Notes: generated by a model from the sequence alone, not told the origin. A DNA stretch of 64,000 bases from Roseovarius albus (GCF_900172335.1 NZ_FWFX01000008.1:1-64000), one strand, 5' to 3'. Shown: positions 9,612 through 19,175, counted from the stretch's first letter. Program-made: numbers and translations.

Positions 9612-10414
9612 GTGATAAAATATCGGGTGGCCATTGAGAAGAGTTCGGCCTGCGATGATATCCCAAGCTTCGCATAGGCATGGTGACGGTGCACCTTAAC
9701 CGTACCCTCAGAAATTCCAAGATAGGCTGCGGCAGATGGGGTCGAGTGACCCTGCAGTACGAGACGAATGATCTCGCCCTCACGCGGGCTGAGCAGATCT
9801 GCCCCGAAGGTTTCCAGCCGATCTTCGAGCTGACCCATTTCTTCGAAATCTCCTTCATCTTTTTCAATATGCCAATGCCTAAGGATGGCCGCTGACAAGA
9901 TTGGAAAAATCAGCTGCAACCGACCGATTTCTCTTGCAGAAAAGCGGGCTTGCCTCGCAACACGCGCCAGTGAGACGATGATCCATTCATCGGCGGATGC
10001 CTCGATCAGCAATCCCGCCTCATCGCTGATTCGAATATTGCGATAAAAGGTGCGGTAGTATTCTGAGCGAAAGAAGGCTTCGGGCGCAAGATCGAGGGTC
10101 CGAAAGACACCCGGGCCTTTCCCCGACTTACAAGCCAGATAAAGCGGATCGAGCAGATAGGGACCGGTGGCGTAGAACCGCACAGAAATGGCTGCCTGAA
10201 TGTCGTCAAGATCCTGGTAAAGCGACAGTGGCGGGGCGTTGATCGGGTAGCGGGTGATTATCATAGAATCGAAAGTCGCAAACAGGCCGATAAAATGCCT
10301 GAACGCTGCGGGGAAGCGGTCCTGTCCAACGGCTTGGAGCAAGCCAGCGATCGCATCAGCGCGTCCTGCGTCAAGATCTATCACCCCGAGGGCATTCGGA
10401 TCGTCTACTACCAT
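9608..10414 (-). CDS. LuxR-family transcriptional regulator
   Basis: 268 residues. The last 60 form a LuxR/FixJ helix-turn-helix (LLSPREGEIIRLVLQGHST, then LGISEGTVKVHRHHAYAKLG). The N-terminal 190 residues do not show the autoinducer-domain signature I would expect, so the ligand is unknown. It is divergent from the agmatinase gene, and the intergenic region holds a palindrome (10426-10441). It is therefore a candidate regulator of polyamine or agmatine use. No luxI-type synthase is in the window. Confidence 0.9.
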   Translation of the reverse strand: MVVDDPNALGVIDLDAGRADAIAGLLQAVGQDRFPAAFRHFIGLFATFDSMIITRYPINAPPLSLYQDLDDIQAAISVRFYATGPYLLDPLYLACKSGKGPGVFRTLDLAPEAFFRSEYYRTFYRNIRISDEAGLLIEASADEWIIVSLARVARQARFSAREIGRLQLIFPILSAAILRHWHIEKDEGDFEEMGQLEDRLETFGADLLSPREGEIIRLVLQGHSTPSAAAYLGISEGTVKVHRHHAYAKLGISSQAELFSMATRYFIT

Positions 10415-10425
10415 CTGAACTATCC

Positions 10426-10441
10426 TATATCTAAAGATATA
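10426..10441. promoter_or_regulatory. A/T-rich palindrome in the LuxR-type regulator / agmatinase intergenic region
   Basis: TATATCTAAAGATATA is a perfect inverted repeat (7-base arms, 2-base centre), 12 bases before the regulator start and about 80 bases before the agmatinase start. The position suggests an operator. Binding by the adjacent regulator is inference. Confidence 0.45.
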
Positions 10442-10518
10442 TATCTCTTAACAAATTTACCGGCATAGGGCCTTTCGTTCAATCTTTTTGGCATAGCGTT
10501 TCCCAAGGAGAGCAAGCG

Positions 10519-11490
10519 ATGGCGAAAGATTCAAACGTTAACCCAAGCACCGGCGATCAGGCCTTTACCCGTAATACGGATCGCGGAACGGTGGCCGAGG
10601 CCACCTATGCCGGCGCCCTGAGTTTTATGCGCCGCCGCTATACTCGGGATCTCACTGGGGCGGACGTGGCGATCATGGGTGTACCGTTTGATCTGGCCGT
10701 CTCCAGCCGTTCTGGTACGCGTCATGGGCCGCGCGCGGTACGCGCCGCCTCGAGCCAGATTGCATGGTCGGCGCCCTGGCCATGGAAAGACGATCCGTTC
10801 GAGCAACTCTCGGTGATTGATTACGGCGATTGTCAGTTTGATTCCGGGTACCCGGCGAACGTACCCAATGAGATTGCAGATGAGGCGCGCGCCGTCTTGG
10901 CCTCAGATACCGCGCTGCTTTCGATTGGGGGCGATCACTTCATCACCTATCCGCTGCTGAAGGCCCATGCCGAAAAGCACGGCCCGCTGAGCCTGATCCA
11001 GTTCGATGCCCACACGGATACTTGGGCGGACGATGAAGGACGGATCGATCATGGCACCATGCTATGGCACGCGGCGCGCGAAGGCTTGGTTGATCCAAAG
11101 CGCTCGGTCCAGATCGGCATCCGTACCCACAACCCGGAACCGCTGGGGTTCAACATCATTGACGCCATCGAGGTGCATCAGACCGGACCGCAGGCGGTGG
11201 CAGAGAAGGTCAAACAGATCGTGGGCGACACAAAAACCTATCTGACGTTTGACATCGACGCATTGGAACCGGCCTCAGCCCCCGGCACGGGCACCCCGGT
11301 GATCGGAGGGTTGAGCCCCTATCAGGCGCAGGAAGCATTGCGCAATCTGGTGGGCATAAACGTGGTCGGTATGGATGTGGTCGAGGTCGCCCCGGCCTAT
11401 GACGTGGGCGAAATCACCGCCCTCGCTGCCGCCACCATCGCAAATGATCTGCTGTGCCTGCATGCGGCAGCACGCGCACAACACGGTTAA
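10519..11490 (+). CDS. speB: Agmatinase / ureohydrolase family protein
   Basis: A ureohydrolase of 323 residues that hydrolyses a guanidino compound to urea plus an amine (agmatine to putrescine in the best-known case). All binuclear manganese motifs are present: GGDHF, DAHTDTW, and FDIDALEPASAPGTGTP. The N-terminal GVPFDLAVSSRSGTRHGPRA matches agmatinase-type enzymes. A guanidinobutyrase or related activity cannot be excluded. AAGGAGAGCAAGCG precedes the ATG. It is followed 22 bases later by a polyamine-type binding protein on the same strand, which fits polyamine or guanidine-compound use. Confidence 0.9.
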   Translation: MAKDSNVNPSTGDQAFTRNTDRGTVAEATYAGALSFMRRRYTRDLTGADVAIMGVPFDLAVSSRSGTRHGPRAVRAASSQIAWSAPWPWKDDPFEQLSVIDYGDCQFDSGYPANVPNEIADEARAVLASDTALLSIGGDHFITYPLLKAHAEKHGPLSLIQFDAHTDTWADDEGRIDHGTMLWHAAREGLVDPKRSVQIGIRTHNPEPLGFNIIDAIEVHQTGPQAVAEKVKQIVGDTKTYLTFDIDALEPASAPGTGTPVIGGLSPYQAQEALRNLVGINVVGMDVVEVAPAYDVGEITALAAATIANDLLCLHAAARAQHG

Positions 11491-11512
11491 AGCCAATCGG
11501 AAGGAGAAATGA

Positions 11513-12607
11513 ATGTCTAATTTGATGACAAAATACACGTTGGCAGCCCTAGCCATCGGGACCGCAGGGGCGGGACCGGCTTTCGCCGGAGAGCTCGCAA
11601 TCTACAATTGGGCGGACTATTTTGGCGAAACGTCAATTTCTGACTTCGAAGAGACAACAGGCACCAAAGTCACATTGGATTACTTTGATTCCAACGAGGT
11701 TTTGGAGACCAAAATGCTGACCGGTGGGTCAGGGTATGACGTGATCTTCCCTGCCGCATCGAACGCGGAACGCCAGTTTCAAGCTGGAGCGCTATTGCCC
11801 ATCGATGCGACGCGTCTGGAGAATTATGGCAATCTGAACCCCGACATTCTGGGGGCGCTGGACAAAGTTTCCGGCGGGCGGGAGTTGGGTGTGCCATATA
11901 CTTGGGGCACGATTGGCATTGCCTATAATCCAGCCTTGGTCGAGGAGCGTCTGGGAGATGTTGATGTTTCAACCTGGGACACACTGTTTGACCCAGCTAT
12001 CGCAGGCAAGCTATCTGATTGTGGCATTGCAGTCCTGGATTCGCCGATCGAGATGGCCTCGGTCACGCTGAACTATCTTGGCAAAGATCCCTACTCCAAC
12101 GACAAAGCTGATCTTGAAGAGACCAAGTCAGCGATGGAAATTGCGTCCGAATCCATTCGCTATTTCAGCAATCAAAAAGCCACCAACGATCTGGCCAAGG
12201 GCGATATCTGCGTGGCGGTGATGTACAGCGGAGACGCCGGCATCGCGCAGGCCCGCGCCATGGAAGCCGACAACGGCACCGAGATCTTCTATACCATCCC
12301 CAAAGAAGGCACTCTGATGTGGATCGACCTGATGGCCATTCCTGCAGATGCAGAAAATGTAGATGAGGCCTATGCCTTCATTGATCATATGTTGCAGCCA
12401 GAAGTAATTGCCGAAGTGTCAAACACCGTATATTTCGCCAATGCCAACAGCGCGGCAGATGCACATGTCGACCCGATAATCCTGTCTGATCCAAGCCTCT
12501 ATCCAAATGCGGAAACACTGGACCGCCTCTTCCCGGACAAAAGCGTCGGAGCCAAGACAATGCGCAACAGAACGCGGCTTTGGACCGCTGTGAAATCTGG
12601 AATTTAG
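11513..12607 (+). CDS. Polyamine ABC transporter substrate-binding protein (PotF/PotD type)
   Basis: 364 residues. An N-terminal signal peptide ends near PAFA|GELAIYNW. The mature protein opens with the spermidine/putrescine-binding signature LAIYNWADYF, then GYDVIFPAASN, GVPYTWGTIGIAYN and VAVMYSGDA, typical of PotF/PotD (periplasmic receptors, solute-binding family 1). It lies in an apparent operon with the agmatinase-like gene, with AAGGAG before the ATG. The permease and ATPase genes of a complete transporter are not adjacent: a hairpin follows at 12629 and then an unrelated gene array. The receptor may serve a transporter encoded elsewhere. Confidence 0.92.
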   Translation: MSNLMTKYTLAALAIGTAGAGPAFAGELAIYNWADYFGETSISDFEETTGTKVTLDYFDSNEVLETKMLTGGSGYDVIFPAASNAERQFQAGALLPIDATRLENYGNLNPDILGALDKVSGGRELGVPYTWGTIGIAYNPALVEERLGDVDVSTWDTLFDPAIAGKLSDCGIAVLDSPIEMASVTLNYLGKDPYSNDKADLEETKSAMEIASESIRYFSNQKATNDLAKGDICVAVMYSGDAGIAQARAMEADNGTEIFYTIPKEGTLMWIDLMAIPADAENVDEAYAFIDHMLQPEVIAEVSNTVYFANANSAADAHVDPIILSDPSLYPNAETLDRLFPDKSVGAKTMRNRTRLWTAVKSGI

Positions 12608-12628
12608 AATAATATATAAATGGATAAA

Positions 12629-12647
12629 CCGGGCCACCTTGGCCCGG
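12629..12647 (+). terminator. Hairpin after the polyamine-binding protein
   Basis: CCGGGCCA-CCT-TGGCCCGG gives an 8-base G/C stem with a 3-base loop, 22 bases after the stop codon. No strong T run follows, so termination may be weak or Rho-assisted. Confidence 0.6.
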
Positions 12648-12688
12648 CCCGAACGCTCTTACAATTTTATTGAAACCAAAATTCAATT

Positions 12689-12708
12689 GACCTTTTGGGT
12701 TAAAGGTC
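12689..12708. promoter_or_regulatory. Inverted repeat upstream of the ATP-grasp array
   Basis: GACCTTT and AAAGGTC form perfect 7-base arms around a 6-base spacer, about 80 bases before the first array copy. It could be an operator or a small hairpin. No T run follows. Confidence 0.35.
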
Positions 12709-12788
12709 GCTTGAGTCTTGCTTAAAAGTTAACGCAGGGCTTTTATCGCCAATCAAATTCTGGGAAACCTTTGGTTCGGAGCCGGTCT

Positions 12789-13966
12789 GTGGCGAAATGC
12801 ATCGATAAGATTAAGTATCAACAAATACGCGACGCGGGGTTTACCGACAGAGAAATCGCCTTTTTCGATCTGGTGAGCAAATCCGAAGATGAGATTTGCA
12901 CTTTCTTACCAAAACATTTTTTTAACACCTACTTTATCGAAGCCTTGAATGGTGCATAGGATAGCGCACAAAGAGAAATTATTATTGATAAATACTCAAC
13001 ACAGCTTTTCATAAACAAGATAGGTATTGATGGTCCGCAACTAATCGGTCTTTGGCACCCTGTAAACGGCGTGACAAATGATGGTCGTCCGATGACAACC
13101 GCTCAGCAGTTCGCGGCTGAATTGCAAGCTTTACTAAAACATACCAATCAAATTGACCTATTCTTCAAGCCACGTTCCGGAGGACGCGGTCAGGGCATTT
13201 TTTGCGTTACATTCATTAAGTCACCTACTGGAGAAGTTGCGGCCTTAATCGACGACAATCTTCAATCAGTTGAGGTGTTTCTCAAAAACTTGCCTGAAAC
13301 CCCGCATTCCTATCTAGGCGAAACAAATGACGGCTGGGTTATTCAAGGTAAAGTGAACCAGCATCCAGAATTGGCGCGTCTAAATCCAAGTTCCCTGAAC
13401 ACCATTCGTCTTAACACTTACGTCACCCCCCAAAAAAGGATTGCATCGATGAACAACAGGTGATGCTAGACTTCGCGTTTTTTCGAGCTGGGCGCGCGGG
13501 TCTGGATACAGACAATTGGGCAACCGGAGGGGTGATGATAGAAATCGACCGCGAAACTGGCTGCCTAAATCATGGCCGCTTTTCAATGACACACGGTGGT
13601 GCATTTGCAACATAACACCCTGATTCAAAAGTAAAGTTCGTTGGCCTAAAGATGCCTTTTTGGACCGAAACAGTCGCGATGTGTTTACAAGCGGCTAAGT
13701 CCTTCCCAAACGTTAGATCAATTGCGTGGGACGTCGCCGTTACCGAAGAAGGCCCCCTTATTGTTGAGGGCAATACCCAGTGGGATGTGCACGTCCCCCA
13801 GATGCTTCTTAAGGGCTATTTCACACCTGAGCGACGTGCGTACTATGAATCTTTAGGAGATCCAACAACCGCAACCAAGTTACCTCCAATAAGATCGTTG
13901 CCGGGGCAGACAAGACTTTCTTGGGCGCTATACACTCTGCGCAAAAAATTGACCTTCCGTCTTTGA
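12789..13966 (+). pseudogene. ATP-grasp array copy 1, broken
   Basis: Recognisable by alignment with the intact copies (KYQQIRDAGFTDREIAFF at the N-terminus, SWALYTLRKK at the C-terminus). It has three lesions: an in-frame TAG at 12957-12959, a 1-base loss in the C6A6 run at about 13425-13440, and a TAA at 13613-13615. It also lacks the usual ATG: the expected start reads GTG (12789) and the MDSI block is degraded. The catalytic-region equivalents FKPRSGGRGQG and WDVAVTEEGPLIVEGN survive, so it is a fairly recent loss. It follows the polyamine-binding gene by about 180 bases and probably makes no full protein. Confidence 0.9.
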
Positions 13967-14127
13967 GCGCTGTCAAAGCTCTAATAACATCGGAATGCAC
14001 CGCTTTTTTCGGATGTGATAAAATCTGCAGAAAGGCGGAGCGTAGCCCGGAAATTCGCTAAGGACTTGAATTCTTCGAAGTCATGAGTACTCACACGCAT
14101 GCAAAATAGCGGTCTGGGATAGAGATC

Positions 14128-15290
14128 ATGGATTCGATAGATGATGCGCTAAAGTATCAACAAATACGCGACTATGGCTTCAACGATCGGGAAATACCGT
14201 TTTACGGCCTCATGAGCAAATCTGAAGAAGAGATTTGCACCTATCTTCCTGCTCACGTCTATAAGCACCATGTCCGCAACACCGTCAACAGCCAACAAAG
14301 ACAGATTCTGTCCGACAAAATTGCGGCGCAACATCTGCTGAATGCGCTTGGCGTCAGGACACCCATATTGATTGGCATCTGGGATTCTGTGTTTGGTATG
14401 ACGGCGGACGGTCGCCCCATGACGACTGTGGCGCAGTTGAGTTATGAGATCGGGAACCTGCTGGAAAATACAGAAGCAATTGATCTAATTTTCAAACCAC
14501 GAGATGGAGGCGGTGGCCAGTACATTTTTGTAGCCACTTTCAGCAAAGCATCAAATGGCGAAATCGCAGTGTTCATGGACGGTAAATAACAGCCACTCGC
14601 CAGTTTCATCAACGCATTGCCAGATGACGCTCGCTCAATCATTTCTGGCTCTCAGTCTCAGGGATGGATAATTCAAATCAGATTGAAACAACACCCCGAG
14701 ATGGCGCGCCTGAATCCAAGCTCGATTAATACTATCCGCATGATCACATTTCTAACGCACCCACACAGCATTAAAACCGATGTAGAACCTGTACTGTTGG
14801 ATTTTGCCGGCGTACGCGCTGGTCGTGCTGGATCATGTTCAGACAATTTGTCTAATGGCGGTTTTATGATCGAAGTCGATCACGAAGCCGGTTACTTGAA
14901 ACGCGGGCGATATGCACCAGAACATGGTGGCGCTTTTGTAGATGAACATCCCGACAGCAAATTTCCATTTGTCGGCTTCCAAATCCCCTATTGGGAAGAA
15001 GCGATCGAGCTGTGTTTTCGAACTGCAATGGCTCTTCCTAGTGTCCGATCCGTAGGGTGGGATGTAGCGATTACTGATGACGGTCCACTTATCATCGAGG
15101 GCAACTGTCCATGGGCACCCCGCCTGCCCCAAGGGTATGGCACGGGCTTTCTAAACCCCGAGCGCCGAGCGCGACTCGAAGACGCGGGTGCCACTTTGCC
15201 AGCTCCACACTTACCCCCATAAGAGCATTGCCCGGACAATCCAAACCATCTTGGGTGCTTTATAAGTTGAGAAAAAAATTGGGCCTTTAG
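14128..15290 (+). pseudogene. ATP-grasp array copy 2, broken by a stop and a frameshift
   Basis: Starts MDSIDDALKYQQIRD with an upstream GGGATAGAG. The reading frame is interrupted by TAA at 14587-14589 (residue 154), then continues in the same frame to 15222. There a 1-base deletion relative to copies 1 and 3-6 brings an early TAA just before the conserved R-x-LPGQSK tail, which continues in another frame to 15290. The DNA in between is well conserved (EGNCPWAPRLPQG). Only two small lesions are present, so the copy may have been inactivated recently. An alternative is sequencing error, but two independent lesions make that less likely. Restoring the deletion would give about 387 residues. 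Confidence 0.9.
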
Positions 15291-15452
15291 CTTTTCTCAC
15301 GATCCAGCCGCCGTTGGATTGTGTTTCGGTTTCAATACGGCAAAAAACAGCGCGCGCTACCCAAACGTGCATTCGCTATTGACCATATTAAGGTTTTATT
15401 CGAAAACCTGACAATTCTCACCAAGCTAGCTGATTTGCCAAGGATAGAGTTT

Positions 15453-16604
15453 ATGGATTCAATTGAGTATGCGCTTAAGCATCAGCAAATACGTGATGCT
15501 GGTTTCAACGACAAAGAAATATCCTTTCTGGATCTTATGAGCAAATCAGAAGACGAAATCTGTACTTACTTACCGGCTTATTTTTTCAGATGTAATTTCC
15601 GTGAGACGCTGAACAGCAACCAAAGGCAAGTTCTTTCGGATAAGATGGTGGCACACCACTTTCTTAATGCAACAGGTATAGCCACGCCAAAACTGATTGG
15701 TGTTTGGCATCCGATTTTTGGCCTGACTGCGGATGGTCGCCCCATGAAAACCGTGGCGCAACTCGTATCTGAACTTTCGACCTTGATTCAGACATCCGAT
15801 CAGATTGACCTGATATTCAAGCCACGAGCTGGCGGTGGCGGGCGAGACGTGGTTGGGGCAACATTTATCAAAGCAGAAGACGGCAACATAGCAGTCTTCG
15901 TTGAGAACAAGCCTCAACCTGTCGACACGTTCCTTGCCAGTTTACCCGAAGATCCGTTTTCGATTCATGGCGTGGCATCACAGGGATGGGTTATTCAGGT
16001 CAGAGTAAAACAGCATCCGGATTTAGCATCCTTCAATTCAAGCTCTCTCAATACGGTCCGGATCGGGACATATATCACGCGCCCACAGAACGGCGACGTT
16101 GATGATCTTGATGTGATACTGGACTATGCTTGCTTACGAGTTGGACGCGCGGGATCGCGTACTGATAATGGTACAACCGGTGGATTGCTGGTTGATATCG
16201 ATCTCGAAACGGGTCAGCTCAATCGCGGTCGCTATACGCTTGAATACAGCGGTGACTTTGCCGAAGAGCACCCTGACAGCAAACAGCGCTTCACAGGACA
16301 CAAGGTCCCATATTGGGAAGAGGCAATCGCCCTGTGCCTGCGTGTTGCGAAAACCCTGCCAAGTGTCAGGTCTGTAGGGTGGGATGTTGCCATTTCCGAA
16401 AACGGACCTCTCATCATTGAAGGGAACAGTGAATGGGCAGTGCTCACCCCTCAGGCGCATGGTCAGGGTTACTTTACACCGGAACGACGCGCTAAACTTG
16501 ATGCCTCAGGCGATCCGACGCCTCCGACCACCTTGCCGCAAAAACGCGCATTACCGGGGCAATCAAAACTGTCATGGGCGCTTTATCAGTTGCGCAATAA
16601 ATGA
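15453..16604 (+). CDS. Sugar-transfer-associated ATP-grasp protein, array copy 3
   Basis: 383 residues. The start at 15453 (MDSIEYALKHQ) is chosen because it aligns with all other copies and follows AGGATAGAG; the frame stays open upstream but without similarity. ATP-grasp features: LIFKPRAGGGGRD (Lys123, Arg125), the GWVIQVRVKQHPD segment near 178, SSSLNTVRIGTY near 197, and WDVAISENGPLIIEGN ending at 325. The last is the expected metal-site region. The C-terminus stops three residues early because of a 16-base duplication. It is a predicted ATP-dependent ligase joining a carboxylate to an unknown acceptor. It is closest to copy 4, with which it shares NGTTGG and EGNS-x-W. Confidence 0.85.
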   Translation: MDSIEYALKHQQIRDAGFNDKEISFLDLMSKSEDEICTYLPAYFFRCNFRETLNSNQRQVLSDKMVAHHFLNATGIATPKLIGVWHPIFGLTADGRPMKTVAQLVSELSTLIQTSDQIDLIFKPRAGGGGRDVVGATFIKAEDGNIAVFVENKPQPVDTFLASLPEDPFSIHGVASQGWVIQVRVKQHPDLASFNSSSLNTVRIGTYITRPQNGDVDDLDVILDYACLRVGRAGSRTDNGTTGGLLVDIDLETGQLNRGRYTLEYSGDFAEEHPDSKQRFTGHKVPYWEEAIALCLRVAKTLPSVRSVGWDVAISENGPLIIEGNSEWAVLTPQAHGQGYFTPERRAKLDASGDPTPPTTLPQKRALPGQSKLSWALYQLRNK

Positions 16605-16619
16605 GTTGCGCAATAAATG
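16588..16619 (+). repeat. 16-base perfect tandem duplication at the end of array copy 3
   Basis: AGTTGCGCAATAAATG occurs twice in direct succession (16588-16603 and 16604-16619). The junction creates the TGA that ends copy 3. Without it the frame would run on towards a GGCCTTTAG like the ends of the sister genes. Confidence 0.95.
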
Positions 16620-16705
16620 GGCCTTTAGATTGTGACTAAGAGTTGTATTACTCTGAGAACCCGGTAACCCCCGGTCAATTGCCACCCCTGCCGAGGATAT
16701 ACGTT

Positions 16706-17866
16706 ATGGACTCGATTGAAGACGCGCTTAAGTATCAGCAAATTCGTGACTTTGGCTTCAACGAAAAAGAAATATCCTTTTTGGACCTTATGAGTAAACC
16801 TGAGGAAGAGATTTGCACCTTTCTCCCGATATTTTACCAACGCTCCAATCTTTTGGAAACGGTTAACAGCGCACAAAGGCACATCTTGTCTGACAAGATC
16901 GCCGCGCAACATTTCTTGGATGCAACAGGCATTACGACGCCAACGCTGATTGGTGTATGGCATCCTATATTTGGCCTGACTGCGGATGGCCGCCCGATGA
17001 CGACAACTGAGCAGCTCATTGAAGAATTTTCAGCCCAACTCAAAAATGTGGATCACATTGACCTGATTTTCAAACCTCGTGCCGGTGGGTGCGGACGAGA
17101 CATTGTTGCTGCGACAATTGCCAAAGCCCCCTCGGAGGATATCACAGCCATTATTGACGATAAGCCTGAAGCGATTGACGTTCTGATCGAGAGCCTGCCA
17201 GAAGATCCGTTTTCGTTTCATGGAGAGACATCACAGGGCTGGGTGATTCAACACCGGGTGAAGCAACACCCAGACTTGGCATATTTCAATTCTAGCTCGC
17301 TCAATTCAATCCGAATCGGGACATTTATTACACGCCCACAAGGCGGTGATACTGGAGAGCCCGAGGTATTGATGGACTATGCATGTTTACGCGTTGGGCG
17401 CGCAGGCTCCAGTACTGATAACGGTACTACAGGTGGATTGCTGGTCGATATAGATATTGAAACCGGAACTCTCAATCGTGGTCGCTATATTCTGGAATTT
17501 AGCGGTGCCTACGCAGACGAGCATCCGGACAGCAAATTACCCTTTGCAGGCCACAAAGTCCCCTATTGGGAAGAGGCCATTGAACTCTGTTTGCGTGCTG
17601 CGAAAACTCTGCCAAGCGTCAGATCAGTAGGGTGGGACGTGGCGATAGCCGAAGACGGCCCTCTCATTCTCGAAGGCAATAGTGGGTGGGCAACACTTAC
17701 CCCCCAAGCTCATGATCAAGGGTATCTGACGCCAGAACGGCGCGCGATGTATGAGTCCTCTGGCGATCCGATGCCATCGACCCAATTGCCTCCGAGACGA
17801 GCGCTGCCGGGACAATCAAAGCAATCCTGGGCTCTCTACAAGCTTCGCAAAAAAATGGGCGTTTAG
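16706..17866 (+). CDS. Sugar-transfer-associated ATP-grasp protein, array copy 4
   Basis: 386 residues starting MDSIEDALKYQQIRD, with GAGGATATACG upstream. Same domain plan as copy 3: LIFKPRAGGCGRD near residue 122, GWVIQHRVKQHPD near 178, SSSLNSIRIGTF near 197, and WDVAIAEDGPLILEGN near 310. The C-terminus ends SWALYKLRKKMGV, the full family tail. One glycine of the loop is replaced by Cys (GGCGRD), which may be tolerated. It shares with copy 3 the residues NGTTGG, RYI/TLE-Y/F-SG and HKVPYWEEAI, so the two look like sister duplicates. The frame is intact, so it is probably functional. Confidence 0.87.
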   Translation: MDSIEDALKYQQIRDFGFNEKEISFLDLMSKPEEEICTFLPIFYQRSNLLETVNSAQRHILSDKIAAQHFLDATGITTPTLIGVWHPIFGLTADGRPMTTTEQLIEEFSAQLKNVDHIDLIFKPRAGGCGRDIVAATIAKAPSEDITAIIDDKPEAIDVLIESLPEDPFSFHGETSQGWVIQHRVKQHPDLAYFNSSSLNSIRIGTFITRPQGGDTGEPEVLMDYACLRVGRAGSSTDNGTTGGLLVDIDIETGTLNRGRYILEFSGAYADEHPDSKLPFAGHKVPYWEEAIELCLRAAKTLPSVRSVGWDVAIAEDGPLILEGNSGWATLTPQAHDQGYLTPERRAMYESSGDPMPSTQLPPRRALPGQSKQSWALYKLRKKMGV

Positions 17867-17943
17867 ATTTTGAGTATACGTCAAATGTCGCAGAAAATTA
17901 GATCCGCCCTGCTTTAGTGATGAACCTACCAAGGATAGAATTT

Positions 17944-19107
17944 ATGGATTCGATCGAAGACGCGTTAAAACATCAACAGATACGCGACGCTGGTTTCACC
18001 GACACGGAAATTGCCATGTTCGGGCTCATGGACAAATCAGAAGACGAAATTTGTTCCTATTTATCGACACACGTTCTCTTTCGGAAAATCATCCCCGTAC
18101 AATGTAGCGAACTGAGACGCATTCTTGCAGATAAAATTGCGTCGCAACACTATTTGAATTCGGTTGGAGCCAAAACTCCGACATTGGTTGGCGTATGGGA
18201 TCCAGTATTTGGCATGACCGGTGATGGTCGCCCCATGACAACCGTAAAGCAATTCAAATCCGAAATACAAAGCGTGCTGAGTGATGAAGATAAGATTGAT
18301 CTAATTTTCAAGCCACGAGACGGAGGAAGCGGGCAATACATTGTCGCGGGATCATTTGTTAAAACATCAGATGGCGATATCGCTGCACTGATCGGCGGCC
18401 AACCCCAATCAGTAGACGCCTTTATTGCCAAACTCCCAGAGGATCCTCATTCAATTCTCTCGGGTGAGGCATCCCTAGGGTGGGTTGTGCAGGTCAAAGT
18501 CGAACAGCATCCAGAGATCGCCAAATTTAATGCCAGTTCTCTGAACACCCTTCGGATAGGCACTTTCATTACCAAACCGCAAGGCAAAGGCGTCGAGAAA
18601 TCCGAGGTGATATTGGATTACGCCTGCTTCCGTGTCGGGCGTGAGGGGGCAAACTCAGACAACATGTCGACAGGCGGTTTATCAATTGACGTTGATCTTG
18701 AGACTGGATGCTTGAAACGCGGTCGTTTTGCGCTGGAGTATGGTGCGGCATATGCAGATGAGCACCCTGATAGCAAACTGCACTTTGTCGGCCTCAAACT
18801 CCCATTGTGGGAAGAAGCCGCCACACTTTGTTTACGCATTGCGAAGACACTTCCAAGCGTCAGGACAGTGGGTTGGGATGTAGCTATTACAGAAGGCGGC
18901 CCTTTGATCATTGAGGGCAACTGCCCTTGGGGAACACGCGCACCTCAGTCATATGACGTTGGTTATCTAACCCCTGCTCGGCGGGCAATGTATGAGGCTT
19001 CAGGTGACCCACTGCCAGCGACCACTTTACCGCCTACAAGAGCGCTACCTGGGATGTCAAAGCAATCTTGGGCGCTTTATAAACTGCGCAAGAAGATAGG
19101 TATTTAG
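17944..19107 (+). CDS. Sugar-transfer-associated ATP-grasp protein, array copy 5
   Basis: 387 residues, starting MDSIEDALKHQQIRDAGF after CCAAGGATAGAATTT, a leader almost identical to that of copy 3. Key segments: LIFKPRDGGSGQYI, WVVQVKVEQHPE, SSLNTLRIGTF and WDVAITEGGPLIIEGNCPWG. It belongs with copies 2 and 6 by the EGNCPW motif and by VEQHP. The region of residues 43-58 (LSTHVLFRKIIPVQ) differs strongly from copies 3 and 4. The N-terminal variable stretch may contribute to partner or substrate choice, which is inference. It is intact and likely functional. Confidence 0.87.
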   Translation: MDSIEDALKHQQIRDAGFTDTEIAMFGLMDKSEDEICSYLSTHVLFRKIIPVQCSELRRILADKIASQHYLNSVGAKTPTLVGVWDPVFGMTGDGRPMTTVKQFKSEIQSVLSDEDKIDLIFKPRDGGSGQYIVAGSFVKTSDGDIAALIGGQPQSVDAFIAKLPEDPHSILSGEASLGWVVQVKVEQHPEIAKFNASSLNTLRIGTFITKPQGKGVEKSEVILDYACFRVGREGANSDNMSTGGLSIDVDLETGCLKRGRFALEYGAAYADEHPDSKLHFVGLKLPLWEEAATLCLRIAKTLPSVRTVGWDVAITEGGPLIIEGNCPWGTRAPQSYDVGYLTPARRAMYEASGDPLPATTLPPTRALPGMSKQSWALYKLRKKIGI

Positions 19108-19175
19108 GCTTCAAACAAGAACCAAATGTCATTTCATTCTCGCTCAAATTATATCTTTGATAAAGGGTAGATTTC

